From the NCBI RefSeq assembly GCF_000961095.1, contig NZ_CP011058.1, positions 186,001-250,000 on the forward strand: a stretch of DNA of 64,000 bases. Direction: 5' to 3'. The first letter of the stretch is position 1, and the number at the start of each line of letters is the position of its first letter. The notes under the pieces are model-generated. The model worked only from the letters and a program-made list of their open reading frames with translations. It was not told the DNA's origin and ran no database searches. This DNA is from Paenibacillus beijingensis (GTDB lineage Bacteria; Bacillota; Bacilli; Paenibacillales; Paenibacillaceae). This document shows, piece by piece, positions 9,550 to 18,280 of this stretch. Position numbers and translations under genes: made by a program.

Positions 9550-9589
9550 CCGCCTGTTGCCCGGCCTGAACGGGAATAGGCGGTTTTTT
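9550..9589 (+). terminator. Terminator of the LuxR-type regulator gene
   Basis: CCGCCT pairs with AGGCGG around an inner CCCG/CGGG stem, followed by six T, just after the stop at 9543. Confidence 0.85.
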
Positions 9590-9616
9590 GCGTATATCCC
9601 GGGGTGAGCCGAAGCG

Positions 9617-9652
9617 AAGAATACGTAATCGGATTTCGAAAGAATACGTAAT
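9617..9652. promoter_or_regulatory. Direct repeat, candidate operator upstream of hemerythrin-like gene
   Basis: AAGAATACGTAAT occurs exactly twice, at 9617-9629 and 9640-9652, 23 bp apart (about two helical turns), some 85-120 bp before the start at 9738. Tandem sites spaced by whole helical turns are typical of regulator binding. The binding protein is unknown. Confidence 0.4.
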
Positions 9653-9737
9653 TTAACCGATACGCTCTCTTTCGCTGGCGTGGTACTTTTACAAACGTGA
9701 ACGAAATGTTCATAAACAAAAACCTAGAGGAGAGTTG

Positions 9738-10415
9738 ATGATGGTTCACCGTTTTGATTTGTATGCTCCCGTCCACAAGGGAATTCGCTTGGCCTTAAGC
9801 AATTTATGCCATCAGGCCGGATCGACCGACAGTACGGACGAGGAGAAAGTAAGCGCGTTTGTCGAGGAATTCAGGCGGGTCGTGATCATTCTGGAAGCCC
9901 ACTCGAGAGATGAGGATACGCATATTAACGAAGCTTACGAGAAGTATGCGCCCGAGACCTTGCAGCAACTGGAGAAGGAGCATGGCGCCCTGGAACAAAT
10001 GCTGGAGAAGCTGATTGCCCTCGTGGATCAGTTGGAAGCCGGCAAACAGCAAGCCGACGAGCAACGGAAGATCTGGTACCAAATTGGCAAAGAGCTGAAC
10101 CGCTTCACAGCGGATTACTTGATCCATCTGCAAACCGAAGAAGGGCCTGGCATGAAGACGCTGTGGGAGAATTTGACGGACGGCCAGATCAAAGAAATCT
10201 CCAAAAACATCCGTTCCTCCATTCCGCCGCAGACCATGGCGATTTTCATGCATTACATGATTCCGTCAATCAGTCATCAGGATCGGGTGGAGATGTTCAG
10301 CGAGATGAAGAAATTTGCGCCGAAGGAAGCGCTGGCCGGTATGTTGGGATTAGCGGAGATTCGCCTGGATCAACCGAGCTGGAACCAGCTTCAAGCTGCG
10401 CTGAAAGAATTATAA
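9738..10415 (+). CDS. Hemerythrin-like domain protein
   Basis: A protein of about 225 residues, mostly alpha-helical. His and acidic residues suit a hemerythrin HHE-type four-helix bundle: H near residue 15, AHSRDEDTH around 55, EKEHGALEQ around 80 and LIHLQTEE around 130. Such domains bind a di-iron centre or act as redox/NO sensors, but the canonical spacing is only partly kept and the metal is not certain. The start is 9738 or 9741; GAGGAG lies 5-8 nt upstream. It is followed after 23 bp by an NmrA-like reductase and may be co-transcribed with it. Confidence 0.7.
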   Translation: MMVHRFDLYAPVHKGIRLALSNLCHQAGSTDSTDEEKVSAFVEEFRRVVIILEAHSRDEDTHINEAYEKYAPETLQQLEKEHGALEQMLEKLIALVDQLEAGKQQADEQRKIWYQIGKELNRFTADYLIHLQTEEGPGMKTLWENLTDGQIKEISKNIRSSIPPQTMAIFMHYMIPSISHQDRVEMFSEMKKFAPKEALAGMLGLAEIRLDQPSWNQLQAALKEL

Positions 10416-10438
10416 CCGGAAGGGGTTCATTTCTAAAT

Positions 10439-11332
10439 ATGACTATTCTTGTTGTCGGAGGTACAGGTACAGTAGGCAGCCGGCTCGTTCCAGAGCTTCT
10501 CCATCGTAAAGCATCCGTCCGCATCCTTGCACGAAATCCGGGCAAATATCAGCATATGGATTCGAACATCGAATGGGTTCAAGGCGATTTGGAGGTCCCT
10601 GACAGCTTGGGAAAGGCGTTCGAACAAGTGGATGCGGTCTTTCTGTTGACTGGTATGGCAAAGACGGAAACAAGCCAGGGGATTGCTGCCGTTGAGGCGG
10701 CATGTCAAGCCGGCGTTCCCAAAATCGTATTTCTGTCCACGCCAATGACGGCGCAGATGCTTCATATTCCTCATATCAAAAGCAAAATTGGAATCGAAAA
10801 AGCGATCCAGCAATCCGGGATGGCGTACACCATTTTGCGGCCGAACAATTTCTTCCAGAATGACTACTGGTTCCGCGATGCCATTCTTCGATACGGGGTT
10901 TATCCGCAGCCGCTCGGTTCGGTAGGCTTGCATCGTGTTGACGTTGGGGATATCGCCCATGCCGCTGCCAACGCTCTCCTTTTGGACGGGTATGACGGGA
11001 AAACCTATCCCCTTAACGGACCCGAATCATTAACAGGGGAAGCGATCGCTGAAATCTATAGCCGGCATGCCGGCGCGAAAGTTCGTTATGTTGGCGATAA
11101 TCTGGACGAATGGTATCAACAAGCGGTTACGATGATGCCGGAATGGCTGGCTCAAGATTACCGGGTGATGTACGAATGCTTTCAGAAGTATGGCTGCCTG
11201 GGAACGGAACATGATTTCGCGCGCCAGAAGGAGCTTCTGCAGCGTGATCCCCGTTCATTCGACGCTTTCGCAGCCGAATCCGTTGCTCAGTGGACAGATG
11301 GATGGAACGGGACCCGGCATATCAACGTTTGA
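10439..11332 (+). CDS. NmrA-like NAD(P)-binding protein (atypical SDR)
   Basis: A 297-residue Rossmann-fold protein with the dinucleotide motif GGTGTVG at residues 7-13, a typical NmrA/HSCARG architecture (VFLLTG, KIVFLSTP, YTILRPNNFFQND) and no classical YxxxK catalytic pair. The ATG at 10439 follows AAGGGG at about 13 nt; the long upstream in-frame extension overlaps the hemerythrin gene and is rejected. Members are NAD(P)H sensors or quinone/azo-type reductases, and the precise substrate cannot be read from sequence. Confidence 0.82.
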   Translation: MTILVVGGTGTVGSRLVPELLHRKASVRILARNPGKYQHMDSNIEWVQGDLEVPDSLGKAFEQVDAVFLLTGMAKTETSQGIAAVEAACQAGVPKIVFLSTPMTAQMLHIPHIKSKIGIEKAIQQSGMAYTILRPNNFFQNDYWFRDAILRYGVYPQPLGSVGLHRVDVGDIAHAAANALLLDGYDGKTYPLNGPESLTGEAIAEIYSRHAGAKVRYVGDNLDEWYQQAVTMMPEWLAQDYRVMYECFQKYGCLGTEHDFARQKELLQRDPRSFDAFAAESVAQWTDGWNGTRHINV

Positions 11333-11402
11333 AGCCGGGCTAGGACGACGGTCCGGACTTGCTTCGCAAGTGACATTATGAAGGAAATGGAGTGTATTAT
11401 CG

Positions 11403-12107
11403 ATGAAAAAGATGATTGCAATAGCAATCGGTTTGTTTATTCTGCTCGGCGGCAGCGTATCTGCGCATGGAGCGGAATCCCATGGCGGGAAAAGCGGCGT
11501 TATCACGGTTCAGGTCAACGGCGTTGAAGTGAAGTCCGAGGCCAATCATTCGACGCCTGACGGTAAAGTATACGTTTCCGTCAAAGCCTTTGCCGATTTG
11601 TTCGGCAAACCGTTTACGGTCAGCGAGAGCCGCCGGACTGTCCAATTCAACGGCAAAACGATTTCGGGTATCCGGATGAAGCATGGCGAACCGACGGCCT
11701 GGATCCGGGATTTGGCAAGCGCGGCGGGCGCACAGAACGTAAGCTGGGATGTTGCAAATCGGGAGATCTACGTACTCGCTTTGCCCGAAGGATCCGTTAA
11801 AATTTCGGAGGTCGTGCCTGCGATGGGCGAGCATTGGGGAAATCCGCAAGCCGGAGAGCTTCCTGTCGGACCGATTTATGGCGTATACAACGGGAAACTC
11901 GTATTCCTCGAATATATGATTGACCAGGATGCTTTTGTCAACGGGAACAGCTTTGTCAACCTGGGGGGCATGAAAGGAGTCCCGTCACCCGCCGTCGTCC
12001 AATTGGATATCGAGTACCAGCCGCAGGGGCATCCGGGTTTTGAAGATCCGCACTACGACATTCATGCGTACTTTATTACCGACGAAGAGCAGCAGAAGAT
12101 TAAATGA
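11403..12107 (+). CDS. Secreted protein with copper-amine-oxidase-type stalk domain and TTHB210-like C-terminus
   Basis: A 234-residue exported protein: a signal peptide of about 24 residues ending near SVSAHGAES, a stalk domain like the N-terminal domain of copper amine oxidases (residues about 30-135, ITVQVNGVEV to REIYVLAL), then a C-terminal part (about 140-234) with MGEHWGNP, GPIYGVYNGKLVFLEYM and HPGFEDPHYDIHAYF. The latter resembles the TTHB210/DUF5602 family as I remember it. The HPG-x-DPHYDIH motif is rich in potential metal ligands. Function unknown. Its start has AAGGAAATGGAG upstream. It is last in the 9.7-12.1 kb run of plus-strand genes. Confidence 0.65.
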   Translation: MKKMIAIAIGLFILLGGSVSAHGAESHGGKSGVITVQVNGVEVKSEANHSTPDGKVYVSVKAFADLFGKPFTVSESRRTVQFNGKTISGIRMKHGEPTAWIRDLASAAGAQNVSWDVANREIYVLALPEGSVKISEVVPAMGEHWGNPQAGELPVGPIYGVYNGKLVFLEYMIDQDAFVNGNSFVNLGGMKGVPSPAVVQLDIEYQPQGHPGFEDPHYDIHAYFITDEEQQKIK

Positions 12108-12141
12108 TAACGACCAAGGGTTCTTGTCGTACCCAAGAAGT

Positions 12142-12205
12142 CATGTCTAATAACCATGTCTAATAACCACTTGAATATTACTTTATTTTTCGGTAATATT
12201 ACCGA
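12142..12205 (+). promoter_or_regulatory. glyQS promoter with palindrome over the -10 and an upstream tandem repeat
   Basis: TTGAAT (12171-12176) and TAATAT (12194-12199) are separated by 17 bp, a good SigA promoter. The -10 lies inside a perfect 16-bp palindrome TCGGTAATATTACCGA (12190-12205). Just upstream, CATGTCTAATAAC is repeated exactly in tandem at 12142-12154 and 12155-12167. Confidence 0.7.
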
Positions 12206-12217
12206 AAGGTTTATATT

Positions 12218-12436
12218 GGCTGTGATGGACCAATAGTACTTGATTGTCTTGTTTCACAGCGATTCGGGGATGGTGAAAGCCCGGAACAAGCATCAGGGAA
12301 ACGGCAGTCCGGAGCCGAAACTTGTAAAAAAGAGGACGATCTGTACGGATCGTCAACTAGGGTGGAACCGCGGGTGCAAATCGCTCTCGTCCCTTGGCAT
12401 CGAAGTTTGATGCCTTGGGATGAGAGCTTTTTTATT
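12218..12436 (+). ncRNA. Glycine T-box leader
   Basis: A T-box riboswitch. Stem I runs from GGCT (12218) to AGCC (12316), with AGTA on the 5' side of the specifier loop and a GGC glycine codon followed by A on the 3' side (12303-12306). The conserved T-box AGGGTGGAACCGCGGG is at 12359-12374. A long terminator stem (GCTCTCGTCCC... with ...GGGATGAGAGC) ends in a run of T at about 12428-12433. Uncharged tRNA-Gly (GCC) would stabilise the antiterminator and switch on glyQS. Confidence 0.95.
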
Positions 12437-12459
12437 CTAAAGTGAAGGAGAGGTCAATC

Positions 12460-13848
12460 ATGAGCAGCAGCAAAACAATGGAGCAAGTCGTCGCACTGGC
12501 CAAGCATCGCGGATTTATTTTTCCGGGATCGGAAATTTACGGCGGTCTGGCGAACACTTGGGACTACGGCCCGCTCGGCGTCGAACTGAAGAACAACATC
12601 AAACGTGCATGGTGGAAAAAATTCATTCAAGAATCTCACTGGAACGTCGGCCTCGATGCGGCGATTTTGATGAATCCGCAAGCTTGGATCGCTTCCGGCC
12701 ATGTCGGGAACTTCAACGATCCGATGATCGACTGCAAACCGTGCAAGGCCCGTCATCGTGCGGATAAAATTATTGAGAACGCCCTTCATGCGAAGGGTAT
12801 TGAAATGGTTGTCGACGGCTTGACGTTCGATCAGATGAAGGCGCTGATCACAGAACACCACATCGCTTGTCCGGATTGCGGAAGCCACGACTTTACGGAT
12901 ATCCGCCAGTTCAACCTCATGTTTAAGACATTTCAAGGTGTTACAGAATCCAGCTCCAATGAGATCTATTTGCGTCCGGAAACGGCACAGGGCATTTTCG
13001 TCAACTTTAAAAATGTACAGCGCACCATGAGGAAGAAACTGCCTTTCGGCATCGGACAAATCGGCAAAAGCTTCCGAAATGAAATCACACCCGGAAACTT
13101 TACATTCCGGACCCGCGAATTCGAACAAATGGAGCTTGAGTTTTTTTGCAAGCCGGGCGAGGATCTGAAGTGGTTCGAATACTGGCGCAGCTTCTGCCGC
13201 GATTGGCTCTTAACGCTCGGGATGAACGAGAATAATATCCGCTTACGGGATCACTCGGAAGATGAGTTGTCGCACTACAGCAATGCAACGACCGATATCG
13301 AATACCGGTTCCCGTTTGGCTGGGGAGAACTGTGGGGGATTGCGGATCGTACCGATTATGATCTGAAACAGCATATGGATCATTCGGGTGAAGATTTTCA
13401 CTACAATGACCAAGAAGCGAACGAGCGCTATATCCCGTATTGCATCGAGCCTTCGCTCGGGGCGGATCGCGTCACGTTAGCTTTTTTGATCGATGCCTAC
13501 GAGGAGCAGCAGCTTGAAGATAACGATAGCCGCACCGTTCTTCGTCTTCACCCTGCACTTGCACCGTTTAAAGCAGCTGTATTTCCTCTTTCGAAAAAGT
13601 TGGCAGAAGGCGCCGGGCGTGTGTTGGCCGAATTAACCTCAGACATCATGGTCGATTACGACGATACAGGTTCAATCGGTAAACGTTACCGCCGTCACGA
13701 TGAGATCGGTACACCGTACTGCATCACCTACGACTTCGATTCCGAGACTGACGACCAGGTAACTGTGCGTGACCGTGACTCGATGATGCAGATCCGTATG
13801 CCGATTTCCGAATTAAAAAAATTTCTCCTGGAACGCATCAGGTTTTAA
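12460..13848 (+). CDS. glyQS: Glycine--tRNA ligase, single-chain dimeric type
   Basis: A 462-residue class II aminoacyl-tRNA synthetase of the alpha2 type found in many Firmicutes, charging tRNA-Gly in the cytoplasm. It shows the family N-terminus ([20 protein letters not shown]), motif 2 around [21 protein letters not shown], motif 3 near [14 protein letters not shown], and a C-terminal anticodon-binding domain ([18 protein letters not shown]). A zinc-binding-type cluster CPDCGSHDF is present. The ATG at 12460 follows AAGGAGAGG. The glycine-specific T-box immediately upstream independently confirms the amino acid. Length is normal for the family. Confidence 0.97.
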   Translation: MSSSKTMEQVVALAKHRGFIFPGSEIYGGLANTWDYGPLGVELKNNIKRAWWKKFIQESHWNVGLDAAILMNPQAWIASGHVGNFNDPMIDCKPCKARHRADKIIENALHAKGIEMVVDGLTFDQMKALITEHHIACPDCGSHDFTDIRQFNLMFKTFQGVTESSSNEIYLRPETAQGIFVNFKNVQRTMRKKLPFGIGQIGKSFRNEITPGNFTFRTREFEQMELEFFCKPGEDLKWFEYWRSFCRDWLLTLGMNENNIRLRDHSEDELSHYSNATTDIEYRFPFGWGELWGIADRTDYDLKQHMDHSGEDFHYNDQEANERYIPYCIEPSLGADRVTLAFLIDAYEEQQLEDNDSRTVLRLHPALAPFKAAVFPLSKKLAEGAGRVLAELTSDIMVDYDDTGSIGKRYRRHDEIGTPYCITYDFDSETDDQVTVRDRDSMMQIRMPISELKKFLLERIRF

Positions 13849-13862
13849 TCACTACGTGAACT

Positions 13863-14498
13863 CTATGCGCCTTTCAGGTCTTTTTCGCTCTGCTCCTTTG
13901 AAATCTGCAGATATTGACGCATATAAGGACCCCAACTGTTTTCGACGAAGCTTTCAAGGAATCTGCCGGTCAGGTTCGATCGCTTGTGGTAGGAGTACGT
14001 CCATTTGATGTGCGTTTTGCCGTCGACTTCTTCCCGCTGAAACTCGCCAATGGCGTAATCTGTGGCAAAACGGGCATAGTTGGTATAACCCCATACCTGG
14101 TAACGGAACAGATTAGGATTTTCGGCAAGCACTTCTTCCGCCACGTAATGCCCGTCGGAGAGCACGATCATGCGCCGGGCGCCGACTTCATGCCAGGTCC
14201 CTTGAATGATCTCCGTGCGGGCAACGCTCGGAATGTCATCCTGCCCCGTCAAGCCGGCTTCAAGCGGCTGTGTCTCGACCCATGCGAGATACTGGTCCAG
14301 CGGCATATCGATGATGATCTCTTCAGAATGGGTAATATAGCCGTTTTCGGCGATTTCCGGCCGGGGGCCGGTAAAATCCGGGGGCGTCCTGGGCGGGGAC
14401 AACAATTGCCGGATTGTGAACGTCGCGGCGAGCGCAAACACAGCAACTGCAGCCAAAATGATATACATAACTCTCCTCCTGGACTTTTGGGCAATCAT
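13863..14498 (-). CDS. Membrane-anchored SRPBCC-like protein
   Basis: A 211-residue protein with one N-terminal transmembrane helix (about residues 11-30, MYIILAAVAVFALAATFTI) followed by a domain resembling START/SRPBCC polyketide-cyclase folds (THSEEIIIDMPLDQYLAW at the start, HIKWTYSYH and a C-terminal amphipathic helix). Two starts are equally well supported: 14498 (AGGAGG 10 nt upstream) and 14468 (AGGAGG 6 nt upstream). The two differ by ten basic residues before the helix. It is convergent with glyQS and divergent from an XRE regulator at 14655, which may control it. Ligand unknown. Confidence 0.7.
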   Translation of the reverse strand: MIAQKSRRRVMYIILAAVAVFALAATFTIRQLLSPPRTPPDFTGPRPEIAENGYITHSEEIIIDMPLDQYLAWVETQPLEAGLTGQDDIPSVARTEIIQGTWHEVGARRMIVLSDGHYVAEEVLAENPNLFRYQVWGYTNYARFATDYAIGEFQREEVDGKTHIKWTYSYHKRSNLTGRFLESFVENSWGPYMRQYLQISKEQSEKDLKGA

Positions 14499-14654
14499 CG
14501 GTTTCGTTCCTCCTCGGTCGAGCTTGCTCAGTCGTCTTCACTCCTTCAAACTTGATTGAAATCAAATACTACGTCAGAGTATACTAGGCGTAAAAACACC
14601 GAACCAGTTCTGCATGATCATAGGTCTTTCAGTAACAGGATAAGGGGGATTCGC

Positions 14655-15521
14655 ATGAACGATCCCGAGCGTCGTCACGCCCTCGGCCACTTTTTGCGCA
14701 AACGGAGGGAGAGCCTTACGCCTTACGACGTCGGACTTCCATCCGGCGTTCGCCGCCGGACGCCGGGGCTGCGCCGCGAAGAAGTCGCCCAGCTTGCCAA
14801 TGTCGGTACTTCCTGGTACATTTGGCTCGAACAAGGCCGGGATGTCCAACCTTCGGCACAAGTGCTGGAAAGCGTTGCTCTGGCGCTCCGGTTAACGCCC
14901 AACGAACGACGCCATCTGTTTCTGCTTGCCAGGCAATCGCTGCCTCCTCAATCGTCGCCTCCGGAAGAGAAGGTCGGCTCTGTTCTCCGTCAGGTGCTGG
15001 ATGATCTAGAGCCCACTCCCGCTTACGTCCTGGGAAGACGGTGGGACTTTTTGTCTTGGAATCAGGCCGCCGATGAGGTGTTCTTCATTTCCAGGCCTGC
15101 TCCGCCCCATGACCGGAATATGATCTGGCGGATTTTCACCGATCCGGAAGCGAGAACATGTTTTCGGGATTGGGAACAAATCGCGAAGGCCGTCATAGCG
15201 GAGTTTCACATTGCCCTTACCCGCTATGCCGGCAATGCTTCATTCGAGGCGCTGTTTGAAGATTTGAAGCGGGCAAGCTCCGAATTTTGCCGGTTATGGC
15301 CGCTCTACGAAGCGCCCCGCTCGCTTGGAGGACACAAACGGATGGATCATCCGACCTTAGGGTTCCTGGAATTCCAGCATGTCACGCTGCAAGCTCCCGA
15401 CGATCCCGATGTTCGGGTCATGATATACACCCCGACGGCAGATACGAGAGCCAAGCTGGAAAAAAGACTTGAAACGATTTCGCTTTCGTCAGAACGCGCG
15501 GGTTTGGTGCGGATTCCGTGA
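14655..15521 (+). CDS. XRE-family regulator with MmyB-like ligand domain (paralogue 1)
   Basis: A 288-residue regulator. An N-terminal XRE helix-turn-helix (residues about 8-75, with RRRTPGLRREEVAQLANVG) is followed by an MmyB-like ligand-binding domain of the PAS type (from about residue 110, TPAYVLGRRWDFLSWNQAA). The ATG at 14655 has AAGGGGG about 6 nt upstream. It is about 70% identical by eye to the regulator at 18281-19141, and the two share a conserved block before their starts (ATCATAGGT and AGGAT near the RBS). Members often repress an adjacent divergent enzyme gene, here the SRPBCC protein. Confidence 0.88.
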   Translation: MNDPERRHALGHFLRKRRESLTPYDVGLPSGVRRRTPGLRREEVAQLANVGTSWYIWLEQGRDVQPSAQVLESVALALRLTPNERRHLFLLARQSLPPQSSPPEEKVGSVLRQVLDDLEPTPAYVLGRRWDFLSWNQAADEVFFISRPAPPHDRNMIWRIFTDPEARTCFRDWEQIAKAVIAEFHIALTRYAGNASFEALFEDLKRASSEFCRLWPLYEAPRSLGGHKRMDHPTLGFLEFQHVTLQAPDDPDVRVMIYTPTADTRAKLEKRLETISLSSERAGLVRIP

Positions 15522-15564
15522 AAAACAAACAGACGATAAAAAAGGTAATAAGCGCCAATCATGC

Positions 15565-16030
15565 TCAGCGATACAAAACCTGCATGGATTCGATTTTTTG
15601 CTTCATGTATGCAATTGCTTCAATTGGACCTAATATTTGGGCATCGCTTCCCAGCTGCCAAATTTAAGCGGTCTATCTGTTCCCTTACATCGGCAGGCAA
15701 GTAATGATAAAACTTGTGAAGCGCAGAATCAGCCCCCTCGCCAAAAGGTACGGAGCTGAAATAGTCCTTAGACTGTAAAGCAAAAAACATCGCGATCGCT
15801 TCACTTTCGGAGAAGCTGATCGGCGGGAGCAGCCTCTCTTGCAGCAGCTTATACCCTCCCCCTCTTCCCTGAATGGAATAAATGGGAACACCGAGTTCAC
15901 TCAGTTCCTGCAAATCCCGCGTAATCGTTCGGCTGGATAATCCGAATTCATCGGCCAGCTCTTTAACGGTAAATGACTTTTTGGCGTTGATCCTCATAAT
16001 CATTTGGACAAGGCGCTGTGACTTCTGCAA
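15565..16030 (-). pseudogene. YafY/YobV-type WYL regulator with internal deletion and frameshift
   Basis: The open frame gives 136 residues: an N-terminal DeoR/HTH_11 domain (SFTVKELADEFGLSSRTITR) and the start of the linker (LPADVREQIDRLNLA), then out-of-frame residues to a stop at 15620. In the other frame the sequence continues WQLGSDAQILGPIEAIAYM and on to a stop at 15565, which is the classic C-terminus of WYL regulators. Family members are about 300 residues, so roughly 140 codons of the WYL domain are missing and the junction (about 15655-15665) is out of frame. It is divergent from an alpha/beta hydrolase with an intact dyad between them. Confidence 0.75.
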
Positions 16031-16073
16031 TGGCTCCCCTCTCTCCCGATCGTTTTTTCCATCTTATCATAAT

Positions 16074-16096
16074 AATAAGACATAATCTGTCTTATT
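16074..16096. promoter_or_regulatory. Inverted repeat operator between WYL regulator and hydrolase
   Basis: AATAAGACA and TGTCTTATT form perfect 9-bp arms around TAATC. It sits midway between the divergent starts (16030 minus, 16153 plus), the usual place for an operator of a YobV-type regulator. Confidence 0.65.
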
Positions 16097-16152
16097 TAAG
16101 TGATATCATCCTCTTATAAGCACGATTAACCGATCAATTGGGGGAATTGAAG

Positions 16153-16878
16153 ATGAATAAGCAAGAGCGAACATGGGAAAAAACAGGTTTCGTATTTGTG
16201 AATGGAGCAGGTCTGGAAAGCCGGATCTGGAGCAAAGTAGTGGAAGGACTTGATCATCCTTATTTACTAGTCGAGTTTCCTCATCGAAATGGTTCAGTGG
16301 AATCGAGGAAAGACCTTTCGATGATGGATTATGTGGCCCATATGAAAAGACAAGTGGATGAGTGGGGGACTCGGAAGTTCGTAATCGTGGCGCATTCACT
16401 TGGGGGCGTTCTTGCTCTTAAACTGGCATACGAAGTGAGCGATCGATTGGCAGGTTTTGTCGCTGTAGGTGCCGCAATTCCGGAGAATGGCGGTTCATTT
16501 TTATCCGTGCTACCATTTCCTAAGAGGATTCTAATGTCTGCTATTCTGAGAAAAATAGGTACAAAGCCCCCAGCGTCCGCCATTCGCTCAGGATTATGCA
16601 ATGACCTCTCATCGGATCAGGCAGCGAAGATCGTACAAGGATTCATTCCCGAGGCCGTACGCGTATATACAGACCAGGTTGATGCGTCCGTTCCGATTGT
16701 ACCGAAGCTGTACGTGAAGCTAACCCATGATAAGGAGTTCAGCCCGTCCTTACAAAATAACATGATCTCAAATCTTTCCCCACAATCAGTTCGAATTCTG
16801 GAAACCGGACACTTACCGATGCTTAGTGATCCGGATGGACTGAGGTTTGTATTAGAAGATTTCTTGGCAAATATGTAA
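16153..16878 (+). CDS. Alpha/beta hydrolase
   Basis: A 241-residue alpha/beta hydrolase. FVNGAGLESRIW forms the oxyanion-hole region, the nucleophile elbow is AHSLGG with Ser82, and ETGHLPML near the C-terminus supplies the catalytic His. The ATG at 16153 lies about 9 nt after GGGGGA. Length is normal for small esterase/hydrolase members. It is paired head-to-head with the broken WYL regulator and shares its operator, so it may now be expressed constitutively (inference). Substrate unknown. Confidence 0.85.
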   Translation: MNKQERTWEKTGFVFVNGAGLESRIWSKVVEGLDHPYLLVEFPHRNGSVESRKDLSMMDYVAHMKRQVDEWGTRKFVIVAHSLGGVLALKLAYEVSDRLAGFVAVGAAIPENGGSFLSVLPFPKRILMSAILRKIGTKPPASAIRSGLCNDLSSDQAAKIVQGFIPEAVRVYTDQVDASVPIVPKLYVKLTHDKEFSPSLQNNMISNLSPQSVRILETGHLPMLSDPDGLRFVLEDFLANM

Positions 16879-16988
16879 ATTACGCTTTACTAATTGCTAA
16901 ACTTTGTTTTCCACTCATGCTCTAGGATGCTGAATACCAGGGAGTCACGCCACCCGTCATTTATTAGTCAATTTCCCCGTAATCTTCC

Positions 16989-17172
16989 TTACTGGGTCAT
17001 CCCAAGTTTGGTAAGCACCTTTTTGACCCTATATTCCTGAGGTCGCAGGTTGTAAAAACACGCATCATTTTTTTGTGTTTGCTCTATTATTGCGAAGACA
17101 AAACGGGTTCTTGGGACTTTTCTAGAATCTTCTATAATCTGATTTACGAAGCTCGTGATGTGTTAAATAGAG
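16989..17172 (-). other. AT-rich gap with a possible small ORF remnant
   Basis: The 16879-17437 gap has no intact gene. On the minus strand a frame of about 56 codons reads SFVNQIIEDSRKVPRTRFVF ... YNLRPQEYRVKKVLTKLGMTQ to a stop at 16989, and a neighbouring frame supplies MDKRTLFNTSRAS just upstream, as if a single small gene had been frameshifted. I do not recognise the family. Confidence 0.25.
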
Positions 17173-17437
17173 TTCTTTTATCCATTAGCGTAATCACGTT
17201 CTGTTGTTTAATTTATCATAGGTTTAAATAAATCAATAAACCTGTGCACCCTACAAGAGTACAAATAATACCGCCAAAGCGTATATTCCAAATGTAGAGG
17301 TTTGAGGGTCTTCCGTCTCCTTAGAGTTCGCTTTCAAAATGCAATTCAGATTCACTCTATATTACATATTTTTCTTGTATCATCTAGATAATATCTATAT
17401 ATTTGTTATGTCTAAATATGTAATTGGAGTGATTTCT

Positions 17438-17893
17438 TTGAGAGTCTTAACAGAGCGACTTAAACTTGTCCCAATTGATTTGGTCAATATTCATACTTCT
17501 GTGTTCGAGAACTACATTAACAATAAAAAACATATAAAATCATACCTTGAAAAATTAACTATAGATCCTGATTTATTGGGTTGGGGTGTATGGTTAGTGA
17601 TAAGTAAAGATACTAAAGAAGCAATTGGTGATATTGGATTTAAAGGTAAGCCGGTTGAAGAGACAGTAGAAGTTGGTTATGGCTTCTTACCAGAAGCTAG
17701 AAATAAAGGTTATGCAACTGAAAGCGTTGAAGCCCTCATCAAATGGGCGTTCTCTACTCATAAAGTAAACCAAGTTATTGCTGAATGTCTTATAGAAAAT
17801 CATCAATCAATAAAAGTTCTTGAAAAAATAGGTATGCATCGAGTTGATAATAAAGATGAAATGATATATTGGAAACTTCTTAAAGATAATTGA
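17438..17893 (+). CDS. GNAT family N-acetyltransferase (RimJ/RimL-like)
   Basis: A 151-residue acetyltransferase: LTERLKLVPI at the N-terminus, VEVGYGFLPEARNKGYATES containing the acetyl-CoA pyrophosphate loop, and VIAECLIENHQSIKVLEKIG, the usual C-terminal GNAT motif. The TTG at 17438 is preferred over the upstream ATG at 17408 because GGAG lies 8 nt before it and the domain starts directly. Codon use is strongly AT-rich compared with the flanking glyQS and hydrolase genes, suggesting transfer. It is followed after 33 bp by inverted-repeat element A, the arrangement of a gene cassette. Acceptor unknown. Confidence 0.82.
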   Translation: MRVLTERLKLVPIDLVNIHTSVFENYINNKKHIKSYLEKLTIDPDLLGWGVWLVISKDTKEAIGDIGFKGKPVEETVEVGYGFLPEARNKGYATESVEALIKWAFSTHKVNQVIAECLIENHQSIKVLEKIGMHRVDNKDEMIYWKLLKDN

Positions 17894-17926
17894 TTTAATC
17901 GTTCTTCTCAGCTCTTCGGAAGTTTC

Positions 17927-18083
17927 GCATAACGTTCTTGCATTCACGAACCCTCTCTACCTTAAGGCCTTTAGGCCGGCCGCGATGCGGTTAGGTGGTG
18001 CAGGGTTGTCTGCTGAATTACTCCTCTGCTATGCTTCTGCAGACCAGAGGGGTGTCAGCCCCGCAGCGTGAATACGGTCTTAC
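17927..18083. repeat. Inverted-repeat element A (attC-like)
   Basis: A 157-nt element opening GCATAACGTTCTTGCATTCACG and closing CGTGAATACGGTCTTAC, so ATTCACG pairs with CGTGAAT. Inside is a second hairpin (GCTGA...CCTCTG with CAGAGG...TCAGC). The segment GTCAGC..CGCAGCG.GAATA is shared with element B. The rest of the 17894-18280 gap is AT-rich and shows nothing else. Confidence 0.6.
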
Positions 18084-18280
18084 CTGAAGTAACCGCCTTC
18101 TTTGAAACTGCCTTCAAAAATAATTTTAATTCATTTTTCATTTTTATTTTTTTGGTCTTTATTTGTTTTTAATTGGTTTTTCAAGTGAGTATAATTCTTC
18201 TTCGAAAAAAGCAATTTTTTGTGGTTATTTTGATTATATGGTTGGAATTGGGATTATAATTTCCAGAATTGTACCTATCC

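Noticed and set aside
10163..10438. N-terminal extension of the NmrA-like protein
   Set aside because: The extension overlaps the hemerythrin-like gene in another frame; the Rossmann motif starts at the ATG at 10439 as in family members.
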